The notes beneath the pieces are model-generated. The model had not been told where the DNA came from, made no database searches, and worked only from the letters and a program-made list of their open reading frames with translations. A program made the position numbers and the translations under genes. Shown one piece after another: positions 28,415-36,238 of a DNA stretch of 64,000 nucleotides. The stretch lies in the NCBI RefSeq assembly GCF_902506295.1, contig NZ_LR733312.1, forward strand, positions 2,752,768 to 2,816,767, given 5' to 3'. This stretch comes from Luteimonas sp. 9C (lineage in GTDB: Bacteria; Pseudomonadota; Gammaproteobacteria; Xanthomonadales; Xanthomonadaceae). The number at the start of each line of letters is the position of its first letter. Position 1 is the first letter of the stretch.

Positions 28415-29857
28415 TCAGTCCAGCAGAAACGCGTGCGACCGGTCGCGCATGCGACGTCGTTCCAGTCGAGCCGCTGCCAGATAGCCGAGGATCAACACGA
28501 TCAGCGTCACTGCCCAGAGGATGGCGTGCGGGGTCACCGGCAGTTCGATCATCACCACCAGCATCGCCCAGGTCGCGGTCACGATCAGCGGCAGCATTGC
28601 GACGAACGTGTGCCAGGACTGCACGCGACTGGGGCCGAGCGCGCGGGTGCACATCCAGGCGCTCGCTGCGGCAGTCGCGACCGTCACACCGACGAGCAAT
28701 GCGGCATAGGCCCACCCGGACGCGCGGAGCCAAGCCAGGAACAGCAGCGCTGCAAGGGCTGCGAGCATCAGGTGCACCAGCCGGCGCATTGCGCTGTGCA
28801 GCAGCACCGAGATCATCTGTGGAGGTGCGCCGAGGCCGGGCAGCAAGGCCAGCTCGGGGACTTCCGCGGATGGGCGTTGACGCTGTCGCTCCAGTCGCAT
28901 GGCCAGCGTCCAGCCGCCTGCAAGCAGGCCGATGGAGGCGCCGACCATCAGCGCGTCGCGGATCAACGGCGTGTCGCCCCGGAACGGCACCACCGCGATG
29001 ACGGCCGCGGCCAGCAGCAGCGCGACCCATTGCCTGACAGCGTCGCGGCGGGACACGTAGCCCATCACGCCGGCCAACAGCGTATCGATGGCCGCGCCCG
29101 GCGCGTGCGGGCCGGCGTGCGCCGGGCGCGGCATCGCGAACAGCCAGCCCTCGCGTTCGCGCGACGCGTCGGGCGTGGCGCGCCCGTCCGGTTGGGTCCA
29201 CGCGGCCATGCCGCTGGGCGCGTACAGCATGACCGGACGCCGCCAGGTCGGAACCCCGGCAGGATCGCCGGTTCGCACCACCATGCGAACGCCGACGTAC
29301 ATGAGCGCAAGCACCGCACTGGACGCCACGACAATCGGGACCGCCCCCATGTCCGAAATCCGGAACGGAAGCATCTGGACCAGTCCGGGCAGCGCCAGAA
29401 GCGCGCACGCGGCGGGCCACGGCATGACCGAGAACAGGATGCCCGCCAGGGCGCCGAGCAGCGGCGCGCCGATCGCGACCGGTGCCTCGACCCCGAGGCC
29501 GGAGAGAACCAGGGCCGGCAGCGGGATCGTGATCAGGGCTGCCAGCGACAGGGCGCGCACGGTCGTGCCCGTCATGTCCGGCATGCGAAGACGCATGGAG
29601 GCCGCCTGCAGCAGCAGCACGCGTGCGAACCAGCCGCCCCAGATCGAGAAGTTGGCCATCAGAGCGAAGAAGCCCAACCCTGTCGGGCGGGCGTCCGATG
29701 TGTCCGACACGAACACCCCCAGCAGTACTGCCGCAAGCATCAGGCACGCGTAGATCGCCGTGAGGAAGAACCGCTGCCGGCGCACCGTGGAGGCGCCAAG
29801 TGCAGCGCCCGCGCGGTCGAGCGGGCCGCGCGATGAAGACATCGTCAGAGCATTCAT
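28415..29857 (-). CDS. ABC transporter membrane protein
   Basis: A 480-residue integral membrane protein with about twelve hydrophobic segments (FFLTAIYACLMLAAVLLGVFV near the N terminus, ILWAVTLIVLILGYLAAARL near the C terminus). A hydrophilic loop around 205-250 carries RATPDASREREGW. It lacks a nucleotide-binding domain. It overlaps the ATPase gene by ATGA (29854-29857), so it is the permease of that system. No sequence signature indicates the substrate. The GntR(YtrA)-ABC arrangement is typical of envelope-stress or antibiotic-induced exporters. Confidence 0.75.
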   Translation of the reverse strand: MNALTMSSSRGPLDRAGAALGASTVRRQRFFLTAIYACLMLAAVLLGVFVSDTSDARPTGLGFFALMANFSIWGGWFARVLLLQAASMRLRMPDMTGTTVRALSLAALITIPLPALVLSGLGVEAPVAIGAPLLGALAGILFSVMPWPAACALLALPGLVQMLPFRISDMGAVPIVVASSAVLALMYVGVRMVVRTGDPAGVPTWRRPVMLYAPSGMAAWTQPDGRATPDASREREGWLFAMPRPAHAGPHAPGAAIDTLLAGVMGYVSRRDAVRQWVALLLAAAVIAVVPFRGDTPLIRDALMVGASIGLLAGGWTLAMRLERQRQRPSAEVPELALLPGLGAPPQMISVLLHSAMRRLVHLMLAALAALLFLAWLRASGWAYAALLVGVTVATAAASAWMCTRALGPSRVQSWHTFVAMLPLIVTATWAMLVVMIELPVTPHAILWAVTLIVLILGYLAAARLERRRMRDRSHAFLLD

Positions 29858-30780
29858 GCCGACACCTCGATGAAGAGATCCTCCAGCGGCAGCGCTTCGC
29901 CGCGGACGCCGGGCACCTGCAGCAGATCGGGCCAGGGCGCGTCTTCGCCGCGCAATACCGTGATCGACAGGCCGCCGTAGGGGTGCGGTCGACGCGAGAC
30001 TTCGCCGGGGACGTCCTCGCGCAACTGCGTGGCGACGGTCGCGGGCACGTGCAGGCGCAGGTTGCGTTCCTTGAGGCTGTCGAGCTCGCTGTGCAGCAGC
30101 AGGCGGCCCTCGTGCAGGAACGCGACGTGCGAGGCGACGCGCTCGAGGTCGGAGACGATGTGGGTCGAGAACAGCACCGTGGTGCCGGACTCGCCGGCGC
30201 GCGACGCGATCTCGCGCAGCAGTTCGCGGCGGCCGACCGGGTCGAGCGCCGAGGCGGGCTCGTCGAGCACCAGCAGGTCCGGCCGCGGCGCGAGCGCACG
30301 CACGATCGCGACGCGCTGCCGTTCGCCCGGAGACAGCCTGGCCAGCACGCGGTTGCGTGGCAGCTGCCAGCGTTCCAGCGTCGCGTCGACGTAGGCGGCA
30401 TCCCAGCCGGGATAGAAGCGCCCGATGAAATCCAGCATCTCGCCGATCTCCAGCCACGCCATCGCCTCGGGCTGCTGCGGCACGTAGCCCAGTCGCTGCT
30501 TGATGGCATCGGTCAGGTGCAGCGCGGGCGTGCCCCAGACGTGGGCCTGACCGGCGTCGGGTTCGATCAGTCCGAGCATCGCCCGGATCAGCGTGCTCTT
30601 GCCGGCGCCGTTGCGCCCGATGAGGCCGAGCACGGTGCCCGGCTCGACGGCCAGCGACACACCCTTGAGCACACTCTGATGGTCGTACTGCTTGATCAGG
30701 CCGGCGACGGACAGCGGCGCAGGGGCGCCGGTCGCGGGACTGGACACGGTGAAGACGTCGCGGTCGAGCATCGCGTTCAT
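29854..30780 (-). CDS. ABC transporter ATP-binding protein
   Basis: A 308-residue nucleotide-binding subunit. It has Walker A GRNGAGKST (about 53-61), Q-loop YVPQQPEAM, signature LSPGERQR in place of LSGGQ, Walker B LLVLDEPAS and the switch FSTHIV. A roughly 80-residue C-terminal extension follows the ATPase core, as in CcmA/YtrB-type exporters. It is translationally coupled to the upstream regulator (30777-30780) and the downstream permease. Confidence 0.92.
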   Translation of the reverse strand: MNAMLDRDVFTVSSPATGAPAPLSVAGLIKQYDHQSVLKGVSLAVEPGTVLGLIGRNGAGKSTLIRAMLGLIEPDAGQAHVWGTPALHLTDAIKQRLGYVPQQPEAMAWLEIGEMLDFIGRFYPGWDAAYVDATLERWQLPRNRVLARLSPGERQRVAIVRALAPRPDLLVLDEPASALDPVGRRELLREIASRAGESGTTVLFSTHIVSDLERVASHVAFLHEGRLLLHSELDSLKERNLRLHVPATVATQLREDVPGEVSRRPHPYGGLSITVLRGEDAPWPDLLQVPGVRGEALPLEDLFIEVSA

Positions 30781-31166
30781 GTCGGTTCCTCCATGAGTCG
30801 GGTCTTGAGACGGTCGAGCAGCGCGTCGGCCGGCAGTTCGAGTTCGCGCGCCTGCCGCTTCAGGGCGTCGAGGGCAGGGTCGATCAATGCCCAGCGCGCG
30901 GCGGGATCGGGCGGCGCGACGAGATCGGCGACGACCATGCCCTTGCCGCGCAGCCGCAGCAGCACGCCCTCGGCTTCGAGCTGGCTGTAGGCCTTGGACA
31001 CGGTCATCGGATTGATCGCGTGCAGTCCGGCCACATCGCGCACCGAGGGCAGGGCTTCGCCGGGCCGCAGCACGCCGCCCGCGACCAGCCGCCGGATCTG
31101 ACCGGTGATCTGCCGGTACAGCGGCTCGGCGGCATGGGGCTGGATCGAGAGCAGGCTTGCGTCCAT
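30777..31166 (-). CDS. GntR-family (YtrA subfamily) transcriptional regulator
   Basis: A 129-residue regulator. An N-terminal winged helix-turn-helix (PLYRQITGQIRRLVAGGVLR, then LPSVRDVAGLHAINPMTVSKAY) is followed by a short C-terminal helical dimerisation region of about 50 residues. This small architecture defines the YtrA subfamily, which autorepresses ABC transporter operons. MDASLLS is the chosen start. An upstream ATG (MCIVVLIH) lies within the operator-like palindrome and is less likely. It is the first gene of the regulator-ATPase-permease operon. Confidence 0.88.
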   Translation of the reverse strand: MDASLLSIQPHAAEPLYRQITGQIRRLVAGGVLRPGEALPSVRDVAGLHAINPMTVSKAYSQLEAEGVLLRLRGKGMVVADLVAPPDPAARWALIDPALDALKRQARELELPADALLDRLKTRLMEEPT

Positions 31167-31188
31167 GTGTATCAATACAACAATACAC
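31167..31188. promoter_or_regulatory. YtrA-type operator overlapping the regulator's start region
   Basis: GTGTAT-N10-ATACAC is a perfect six-base inverted repeat placed immediately upstream of the regulator ATG (31166). On the minus strand the interior repeats TGTATTG/TTGTATTG. YtrA-family regulators are known to bind such TGTAT..ATACA-like dyads, so negative autoregulation is the simplest reading. Confidence 0.65.
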
Positions 31189-31259
31189 ATGGCGGACTGT
31201 CAAGTCGGGTGTTCGCTTTACCCCCAAGCGCAGGGGCGCGCGCCGCTAAGCTTGGCCGC

Positions 31260-31922
31260 ATGCGCATCTCCGTTCTCCGTCCATGTCTGGCCCTGGGGCT
31301 GCTCGCCGCCTCGTCGCTCCTGCACGCTGCCGAGGCCACGCTCGACAGTCTCGCCGCCGCCGCACCATCGCTCGACCGCGAGGTGCTGTCGCTCGCACTC
31401 GACGCCCGCAGCTGCGTGGCGCGCACGCGAAAGGTGGGACACCGGCTGGCAGTCATCGACTACTCGGTGCCGTCGACCGAAGTCCGCATGTGGATCTTCG
31501 ATCTGCAGACCGGGCGCCTGCTGCACGCCGAACACGTCGCGCACGGACGCGGCAGCGGCGGCAACCTGCCCACCGTGTTCTCCGACGTCGAAGGCAGTTA
31601 CCAGTCGAGCCTGGGCCTGTTCGCGACGGCGGAAACCTACACCGGGCAGAACGGCTACTCGCTGCGCATGGACGGCCTCGAGCCGGGGATCAACGGGCGC
31701 GCGCGCGAACGGCTGATCGTCATGCACGGCGCCGACTACGTGGACCCGGAGCAGGCGCAACGACAGGGACGGCTCGGGCGCAGCTGGGGATGTCCTGCGG
31801 TTCGCGACGAGGTGGCGCGCGTGGTGATCGACGCGCTCAAGGGTGGCCAGCTGCTGTTCGCCTACGCCGACGATCCGGCATGGCGCCGCGACTCGACGCT
31901 GCTGCGCTGTCCGGCGCGCTGA
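31260..31922 (+). CDS. Murein L,D-transpeptidase catalytic-domain protein (YkuD_2 type)
   Basis: A 220-residue secreted protein with a signal peptide (MRISVLRPCLALGLLAASSL, then LHAAE). The domain is the divergent L,D-transpeptidase form. The active site is in the last third: IVMHGADYV supplies the His and GRSWGCPAVRDEV the nucleophilic Cys (SxGCPA). A second Cys is at the C terminus (LLRCPAR). It would act on peptidoglycan stem peptides in the periplasm. It is the first of three cell-wall genes on the plus strand and diverges from the GntR regulator. Confidence 0.86.
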   Translation: MRISVLRPCLALGLLAASSLLHAAEATLDSLAAAAPSLDREVLSLALDARSCVARTRKVGHRLAVIDYSVPSTEVRMWIFDLQTGRLLHAEHVAHGRGSGGNLPTVFSDVEGSYQSSLGLFATAETYTGQNGYSLRMDGLEPGINGRARERLIVMHGADYVDPEQAQRQGRLGRSWGCPAVRDEVARVVIDALKGGQLLFAYADDPAWRRDSTLLRCPAR

Positions 31923-32000
31923 ACGTCACACGCGCGGCTTCACGCGGCCGGCGCGCCCGCGCCGGGAGCATGCGGCGTCTCAAGCCCAAGGAACGACGCC

Positions 32001-33014
32001 ATGCCCGCCCACTGGATCCGCACCGCCCGCGCGCCCGTCTGCGCATTCGCCATGCTGCTGGTCGCCGCGCCCGCGTTCGCGAAGGACGCGCCCGGCGGTG
32101 AGACCGCCGCGCACAGCGCCGATGCGTCGTCGACGCTGACCGCCGACTCGGTCAATGCGGCCGAGATGGACGCCGGCGATGCGGCCATGCTGCGCACGCA
32201 GGTGCTGCTCGACCGCATGCATTTCTCGCCGGGCGAAATCGACGCGCGCGGCGGGACCAACACCACGCGTGCGATCGCCGCGTTCCAGCGCTTTCGCGGC
32301 ATCGAGGCGAGCGGCGAACTCGATGTCCGTACCTGGGACGCGCTGACCGGGGAGGGCGCGCCGGCGCTGGGCACCCATACGCTGACGGCCGAGGATGTCG
32401 CCGGCCCGTTCGACGCGGTGCCCGACGACATGATGGCGCAGTCGAAGCAGGACGCCCTGGGGTTCGAGACCGTCGTCGAAGCACTCGGCGAACGCTTCCA
32501 TGCCTCGCCCGCGCTGCTGCGCCGGCTCAATCCGGGCAGCGCGTTCGAGGCCGGGGCGCGCATCGTCGTGCCGAACGTCGCCGAGGCCGCGCCGCTCGCC
32601 GAGCCTGCGCGCGTGGTGGTCAGCAAGTCGGACCAGGTCGTGCGTCTGGTCGATGCGCAGGGCAAGGTCTACGCGCAGTTCCCGGCCTCGACCGGGACCG
32701 AGCGCGACCCGCTCCCGATCGGTGAATGGAAGATCGAAGGCGTCGCGATGGATCCCACCTTCCACTACAACCCGGACCTGTTCTGGGATGCCGACCCGTC
32801 GCATGCGAAGGCCGCGCTGCCGGCCGGTCCGAACAATCCGGTGGGCACGGTGTGGATCGATCTGTCGAAGCCGCATTACGGCATCCACGGCACGCCCGAG
32901 CCGCAGAACATCGGCAAGACCCAGTCGCACGGCTGCATCCGCATGACCAACTGGAGCGCGCGCCGCGTGGCCGAGGTGGTCAAGCCGGGTACCGTCGCGC
33001 TGCTCGAGGACTAG
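32001..33014 (+). CDS. L,D-transpeptidase with peptidoglycan-binding domain
   Basis: A 337-residue secreted enzyme. It has a signal peptide (to AFAKD), then a peptidoglycan-binding module (about 60-112, LLDRMHFSPGEIDARGGTNT, then RAIAAFQRF). A LysM-like linker (LGERFHASPALLRRLNPGSA) follows. The YkuD catalytic domain from about 200 has HGTPEPQNIGKTQSHGCIRM containing the His and Cys of the HxxxGxxxSHGCIR signature. It makes 3-3 crosslinks or attaches proteins to peptidoglycan. The M23 gene begins only 3 bp after its stop, so they form one transcription unit. Confidence 0.92.
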   Translation: MPAHWIRTARAPVCAFAMLLVAAPAFAKDAPGGETAAHSADASSTLTADSVNAAEMDAGDAAMLRTQVLLDRMHFSPGEIDARGGTNTTRAIAAFQRFRGIEASGELDVRTWDALTGEGAPALGTHTLTAEDVAGPFDAVPDDMMAQSKQDALGFETVVEALGERFHASPALLRRLNPGSAFEAGARIVVPNVAEAAPLAEPARVVVSKSDQVVRLVDAQGKVYAQFPASTGTERDPLPIGEWKIEGVAMDPTFHYNPDLFWDADPSHAKAALPAGPNNPVGTVWIDLSKPHYGIHGTPEPQNIGKTQSHGCIRMTNWSARRVAEVVKPGTVALLED

Positions 33015-33017
33015 CCG

Positions 33018-33746
33018 ATGAAACGGCCGGGAACCTGGATCGCGTTGATTGCGGTGCTGCTGCTGGCCAATGTCGCGTGGTTTCTCTGGCAGGGCGGACC
33101 GCTGTTCGAGCGGGGCGCGAGCCAGGCGGCGCGCACGACACGCGGCGCGCCTGTACCGTCCACGCCGGACGCAGCGGCCTCCACCAGTTCACGTCCCGCG
33201 CCGGCCGGGTCCCCCGTTACGGCGCCCCCCGTGACGGCGCCGGCACCATCGCCCCCGCGGCCGGCCGCCGCACCCGCGCCAGGTGCGGCATCGCCCGCGG
33301 GTCTGCTGGTGCCGGTGCAGGGCGTCGCGGCCAGCGCGCTCCAGGACACCTTCGGCGACGCCCGCGGCAGCGAGCGCCAGCACGAGGCGCTGGACATCAT
33401 GGCGCCCACCGGCACGCCGGTGCTCGCCGTGGCGGATGGCACGATCGAAAAGCTGTTCACCAGCGACCGCGGCGGGTTGACGATCTACCAGTTCGAACCG
33501 GGCGGGCAGTTCGCGTACTACTACGCCCATCTGCAGGCCTACGCGCCGGGTCTGGTCGAAGGCGCGACGATCCGGCGCGGCGACGTGCTGGGCACGGTCG
33601 GCAGCACCGGCAATGCGGATCCGGCAGCGCCGCACCTGCATTTCGCGATCTTCCGGCTGACGCCGGAGCGCCAGTGGTGGACCGGCACACCGGTCAATCC
33701 GTACCCGCTGCTGCGCAATGCCGCCGAGGCGCCCGCCGCGCGCTGA
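33018..33746 (+). CDS. M23-family metallopeptidase, membrane-anchored
   Basis: A 242-residue protein with an N-terminal anchor (WIALIAVLLLANVAWFLW). A Pro/Ala-rich periplasmic linker (about 40-95) leads to a lysostaphin-type domain. Zinc-site elements are HEALDIMAPTGTPV (H-x3-D), YYAHLQAY and HLHFAIFR (HxH). The first motif has Glu-Ala in place of the usual G-x, a common variation. It would cleave peptidoglycan peptides next to the two L,D-transpeptidases. Confidence 0.88.
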   Translation: MKRPGTWIALIAVLLLANVAWFLWQGGPLFERGASQAARTTRGAPVPSTPDAAASTSSRPAPAGSPVTAPPVTAPAPSPPRPAAAPAPGAASPAGLLVPVQGVAASALQDTFGDARGSERQHEALDIMAPTGTPVLAVADGTIEKLFTSDRGGLTIYQFEPGGQFAYYYAHLQAYAPGLVEGATIRRGDVLGTVGSTGNADPAAPHLHFAIFRLTPERQWWTGTPVNPYPLLRNAAEAPAAR

Positions 33747-33826
33747 GCGCGCGGCGCATGCGGTACGCCGCTGATCGGCGATCCCGATCGCAGGCCGCCG
33801 AGCCCGGGTTATCTCCCTGCAGGCAC

Positions 33827-33859
33827 AAAAAAAGGAGGCGACCGGATGGCCGCCTCCTT
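33827..33859 (-). terminator. Rho-independent terminator for the fasciclin gene
   Basis: AAGGAGGCG...CGCCTCCTT is preceded on the plus strand by AAAAAAA (33827-33833), giving a stem followed by a T-run on the minus strand. It sits about 85 bp beyond the fasciclin stop and is the convergent boundary with the M23 gene. Confidence 0.8.
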
Positions 33860-33943
33860 CCTGGTGCACGCGGACCAGACGAGGAGTCCGCGTCGATGAC
33901 ACAGAACGCCGGCACCGCCGCGAGGGCGCTGCCAGCAGACGCG

Positions 33944-34612
33944 TTACGGCATCAGCACGGTGTCGATGACGTGGATCACGCCGTTGCTCTGGCGGACGTC
34001 GGCGGTGGTGACCGTCGCGACATTGCCCTTGGCATCGGTCAGCGTGACCTTGCCGCCGTCGGCCTTGGCGGTCAGCTCTTCGCCCTGCACGGTCTTGAGC
34101 ATCGCGCTGCCGCCGCCGGCCTGGATCTGCTGCGTCAGCGCAGCCGCGTCGACGTTGCCCGGCACCACGTGATAGGTCAGCACCTTGGTCAGGTCGTCCT
34201 TCATTTCCGGCTTCAGCAGACCGTCAACGGTGCCGGCCGGCAGCTTCTCGAACGCGGCGTTGGTCGGCGCGAACACGGTGAACGGGCCCGGGCCCTTCAG
34301 GGTGTCGACGAGGCCGGCGGCCTGGACCGCGGCGACCAGGGTGGTGTGGTCCTGCGAGGTGGACGCGTTGGTCACGATGTCGCGATCGGCGAACATCGGC
34401 GCGCCGCCGACCATCGGGTTCTCGGTCTGCGCGGAGGCGTCGGCTTCGGCGGACATCGCCGGATCCATGGCCGTGGTGTCCTGCGGCGCGGTGGCAGGTG
34501 CCTCCACCGGCGCGGTCGCAGCCGCGGTGGTGTCGGTGGCGGCGTCCTGCTGACAGGCGGTCAGGGCGGCGATCGAGGTGAGCAGCATCGTGGCGAGCAG
34601 ATTGCGCTTCAT
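33944..34612 (-). CDS. Fasciclin-domain lipoprotein
   Basis: A 222-residue protein with a lipobox ending LTAC (Cys20). A Thr/Ala/Pro-rich linker (about 21-75) leads to one fasciclin (FAS1) domain. The H1 box reads GPFTVFAPTNAAFEKLPAGT and the H2 box VRQSNGVIHVIDTVLMP, with YHVVPGNV between them. FAS1 proteins are cell-surface adhesion or matrix components. It is expressed from its own region downstream of tesA and has a strong terminator. Confidence 0.92.
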   Translation of the reverse strand: MKRNLLATMLLTSIAALTACQQDAATDTTAAATAPVEAPATAPQDTTAMDPAMSAEADASAQTENPMVGGAPMFADRDIVTNASTSQDHTTLVAAVQAAGLVDTLKGPGPFTVFAPTNAAFEKLPAGTVDGLLKPEMKDDLTKVLTYHVVPGNVDAAALTQQIQAGGGSAMLKTVQGEELTAKADGGKVTLTDAKGNVATVTTADVRQSNGVIHVIDTVLMP

Positions 34613-34651
34613 GTCGGATTCTCTTGATGTCGTCCGGAGACGGGGATGAGA

Positions 34652-34671
34652 CCTGCCGCATCTGCGGCAGG
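34652..34671 (-). other. Perfect hairpin between tesA and the fasciclin gene
   Basis: CCTGCCGC-ATCT-GCGGCAGG has eight-base arms and lies about 75 bp downstream of the tesA stop and 40 bp upstream of the fasciclin start, in the same transcriptional direction. With no T-run it is an uncertain terminator; a leader hairpin in the fasciclin mRNA is equally possible. Confidence 0.4.
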
Positions 34672-34746
34672 ATCGACATGCACTACGCAGCGTCAGGGCC
34701 GACTGGATGCATCACGCGACGCTCACAATTACAACGGCGTCCGCAT

Positions 34747-35430
34747 TCAACGCAGCAGCGGTTGCAACGCAGGCCAGACGTGGTCGAGCAACTGCGGTTG
34801 CACCGCCGCCGTCGGATGCAGGTTGTCGTCCTGGAAGTTCGCGCGGTCGCTGGCGATCGGCTCCAGCAGGAACGGCAGCAGCGCGGTCTCGAACGTCTTG
34901 GCAAGCAGGCGGTAGTTGTCCTCGAAGCCGCGCGTGTAATCGGCGCCGAGATTCGGCGGCATGCGCATGCCGACCAGCAGCACCCGCGCGCCGACATGCT
35001 GGGACGCGCCGATCATCCGGGCGAGGTTGCGGCGCGCATCGGCCAGGGGCAGACCCCGCAGGCCGTCATTGGCGCCCAGCGCGATGATCACGATGTCGGG
35101 TTGTTCGCGGACCACGGCCTTGGCGATCCGCGACGCCCCACCCGCGCTCGTCTCGCCGGAGATGCTCGCATTGACCACCCGCCAGCCGGGCGCGTCGCGC
35201 TGCAGGCGCTGCTGCAGCAGGGACACCCAGCCTTCGCTGGCCGACATGCCGTAACCGGCGGAGAGTGAATCACCCATGACCAGAACGGTCTTCGCGTCGC
35301 CCCCAGGCGCGGGTGCAGGCGACGCCGACTGCGCCTGTGCTAGAACGGGCAGGGCCAGCAGGCACGCCAACATCCAGCGCGCACAGCGCGCTTGCATCCG
35401 GCGGCGCGCGGCCGCAGTTCCCTCAGTCAT
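34747..35430 (-). CDS. tesA: Arylesterase/lysophospholipase TesA (GDSL/SGNH hydrolase)
   Basis: A protein of about 227 residues exported to the periplasm. The four SGNH blocks are present: GDSLSAGYGM (Ser nucleophile), SISGETSAGG, ALGANDGLRG (Asn) and DNLHPTAAVQ (Asp/His). It hydrolyses thioesters, aryl esters and lysophospholipids in related species. The start at 35430 has GGAG about 9 bp upstream; the ATG at 35397 gives a tidier signal peptide (MQARCARWMLACLLALPVLA) and remains possible. It is divergent from an ABC exporter, a conserved pairing in proteobacteria (tesA-ybbA-ybbP). Confidence 0.92.
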   Translation of the reverse strand: MTEGTAAARRRMQARCARWMLACLLALPVLAQAQSASPAPAPGGDAKTVLVMGDSLSAGYGMSASEGWVSLLQQRLQRDAPGWRVVNASISGETSAGGASRIAKAVVREQPDIVIIALGANDGLRGLPLADARRNLARMIGASQHVGARVLLVGMRMPPNLGADYTRGFEDNYRLLAKTFETALLPFLLEPIASDRANFQDDNLHPTAAVQPQLLDHVWPALQPLLR

Positions 35431-35509
35431 TCCCACATCTCCGGTCGGTCCGACGCTGCCGCTGCTTGGCGACGCGCGCGGCGCTGGTTCGAAACATCGA
35501 AGGATATCT

Positions 35510-36238
35510 ATGCACGACGGCACCCCCACGCAAGATGAAACGGCACGCGTCGTCGGCCATGCCCTCGATGTCACCGGACTGGGCAAGCGCGTCGACCTGC
35601 CGTCCGGCACGCTGACGATCCTGCAGGACGTGGGTTTCTCCATCGGTCACGGCGACACGGTGGCGATCGTCGGCGCATCGGGGTCGGGCAAGAGCACGCT
35701 GCTGTCGCTGCTCGCCGGCCTCGATACGCCCAGCACCGGGACCGTCGTGCTCGACGGCGCGCCGATCTCGACCCTCGACGAGGACGGCCGCGCGAAGGTG
35801 CGCGGCGAGAAGGTCGGTTTCGTGTTCCAGAGCTTCCAGTTGCTGCCGTCGCTGACCGCGCTGGAGAACGTGATGCTGCCGCTGGAACTGCGCGGCGACC
35901 GAGAGGTCGAAGGCCCGGCGCGCGACGTGCTCGCGCGCGTGGGCCTGGGTGAGCGCCTCGGCCACTACCCGCGCCAGCTGTCCGGTGGCGAGCAGCAACG
36001 CGTGGCGCTGGCACGCGCGTTCGTGACCCGGCCGTCGCTGCTGTTCGCCGACGAGCCCACCGGCAACCTCGACACCGCGACCGGCCAGTCGATCATCGAC
36101 CTGCTGTTCGCGCTCAATGCCGATGCCGGCACCACGCTGGTGCTGGTCACCCACGACGATCATCTGGCGCAGCGCTGCAAGCGCCGCCTGCGCATCGACA
36201 GCGGTCGTCTGGTCGCCGACGAGGCGATGCCCGCATGA
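35510..36238 (+). CDS. ABC transporter ATP-binding protein (YbbA/LolD-like)
   Basis: A 242-residue ATPase of the MacB/LolD class. It has Walker A GASGSGKST (about 53-61), Q-loop FVFQSFQLLPS, signature LSGGEQQR, Walker B LLFADEPTGNLD and switch LVTHD. The start at 35510 follows AAGGATATCT; the open frame continues upstream but overlaps the divergent tesA promoter. The 4-bp overlap with the next gene couples it to its permease. The tesA-ybbA-ybbP order suggests a role in lipid or lipoprotein handling, which is inference. Confidence 0.92.
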   Translation: MHDGTPTQDETARVVGHALDVTGLGKRVDLPSGTLTILQDVGFSIGHGDTVAIVGASGSGKSTLLSLLAGLDTPSTGTVVLDGAPISTLDEDGRAKVRGEKVGFVFQSFQLLPSLTALENVMLPLELRGDREVEGPARDVLARVGLGERLGHYPRQLSGGEQQRVALARAFVTRPSLLFADEPTGNLDTATGQSIIDLLFALNADAGTTLVLVTHDDHLAQRCKRRLRIDSGRLVADEAMPA

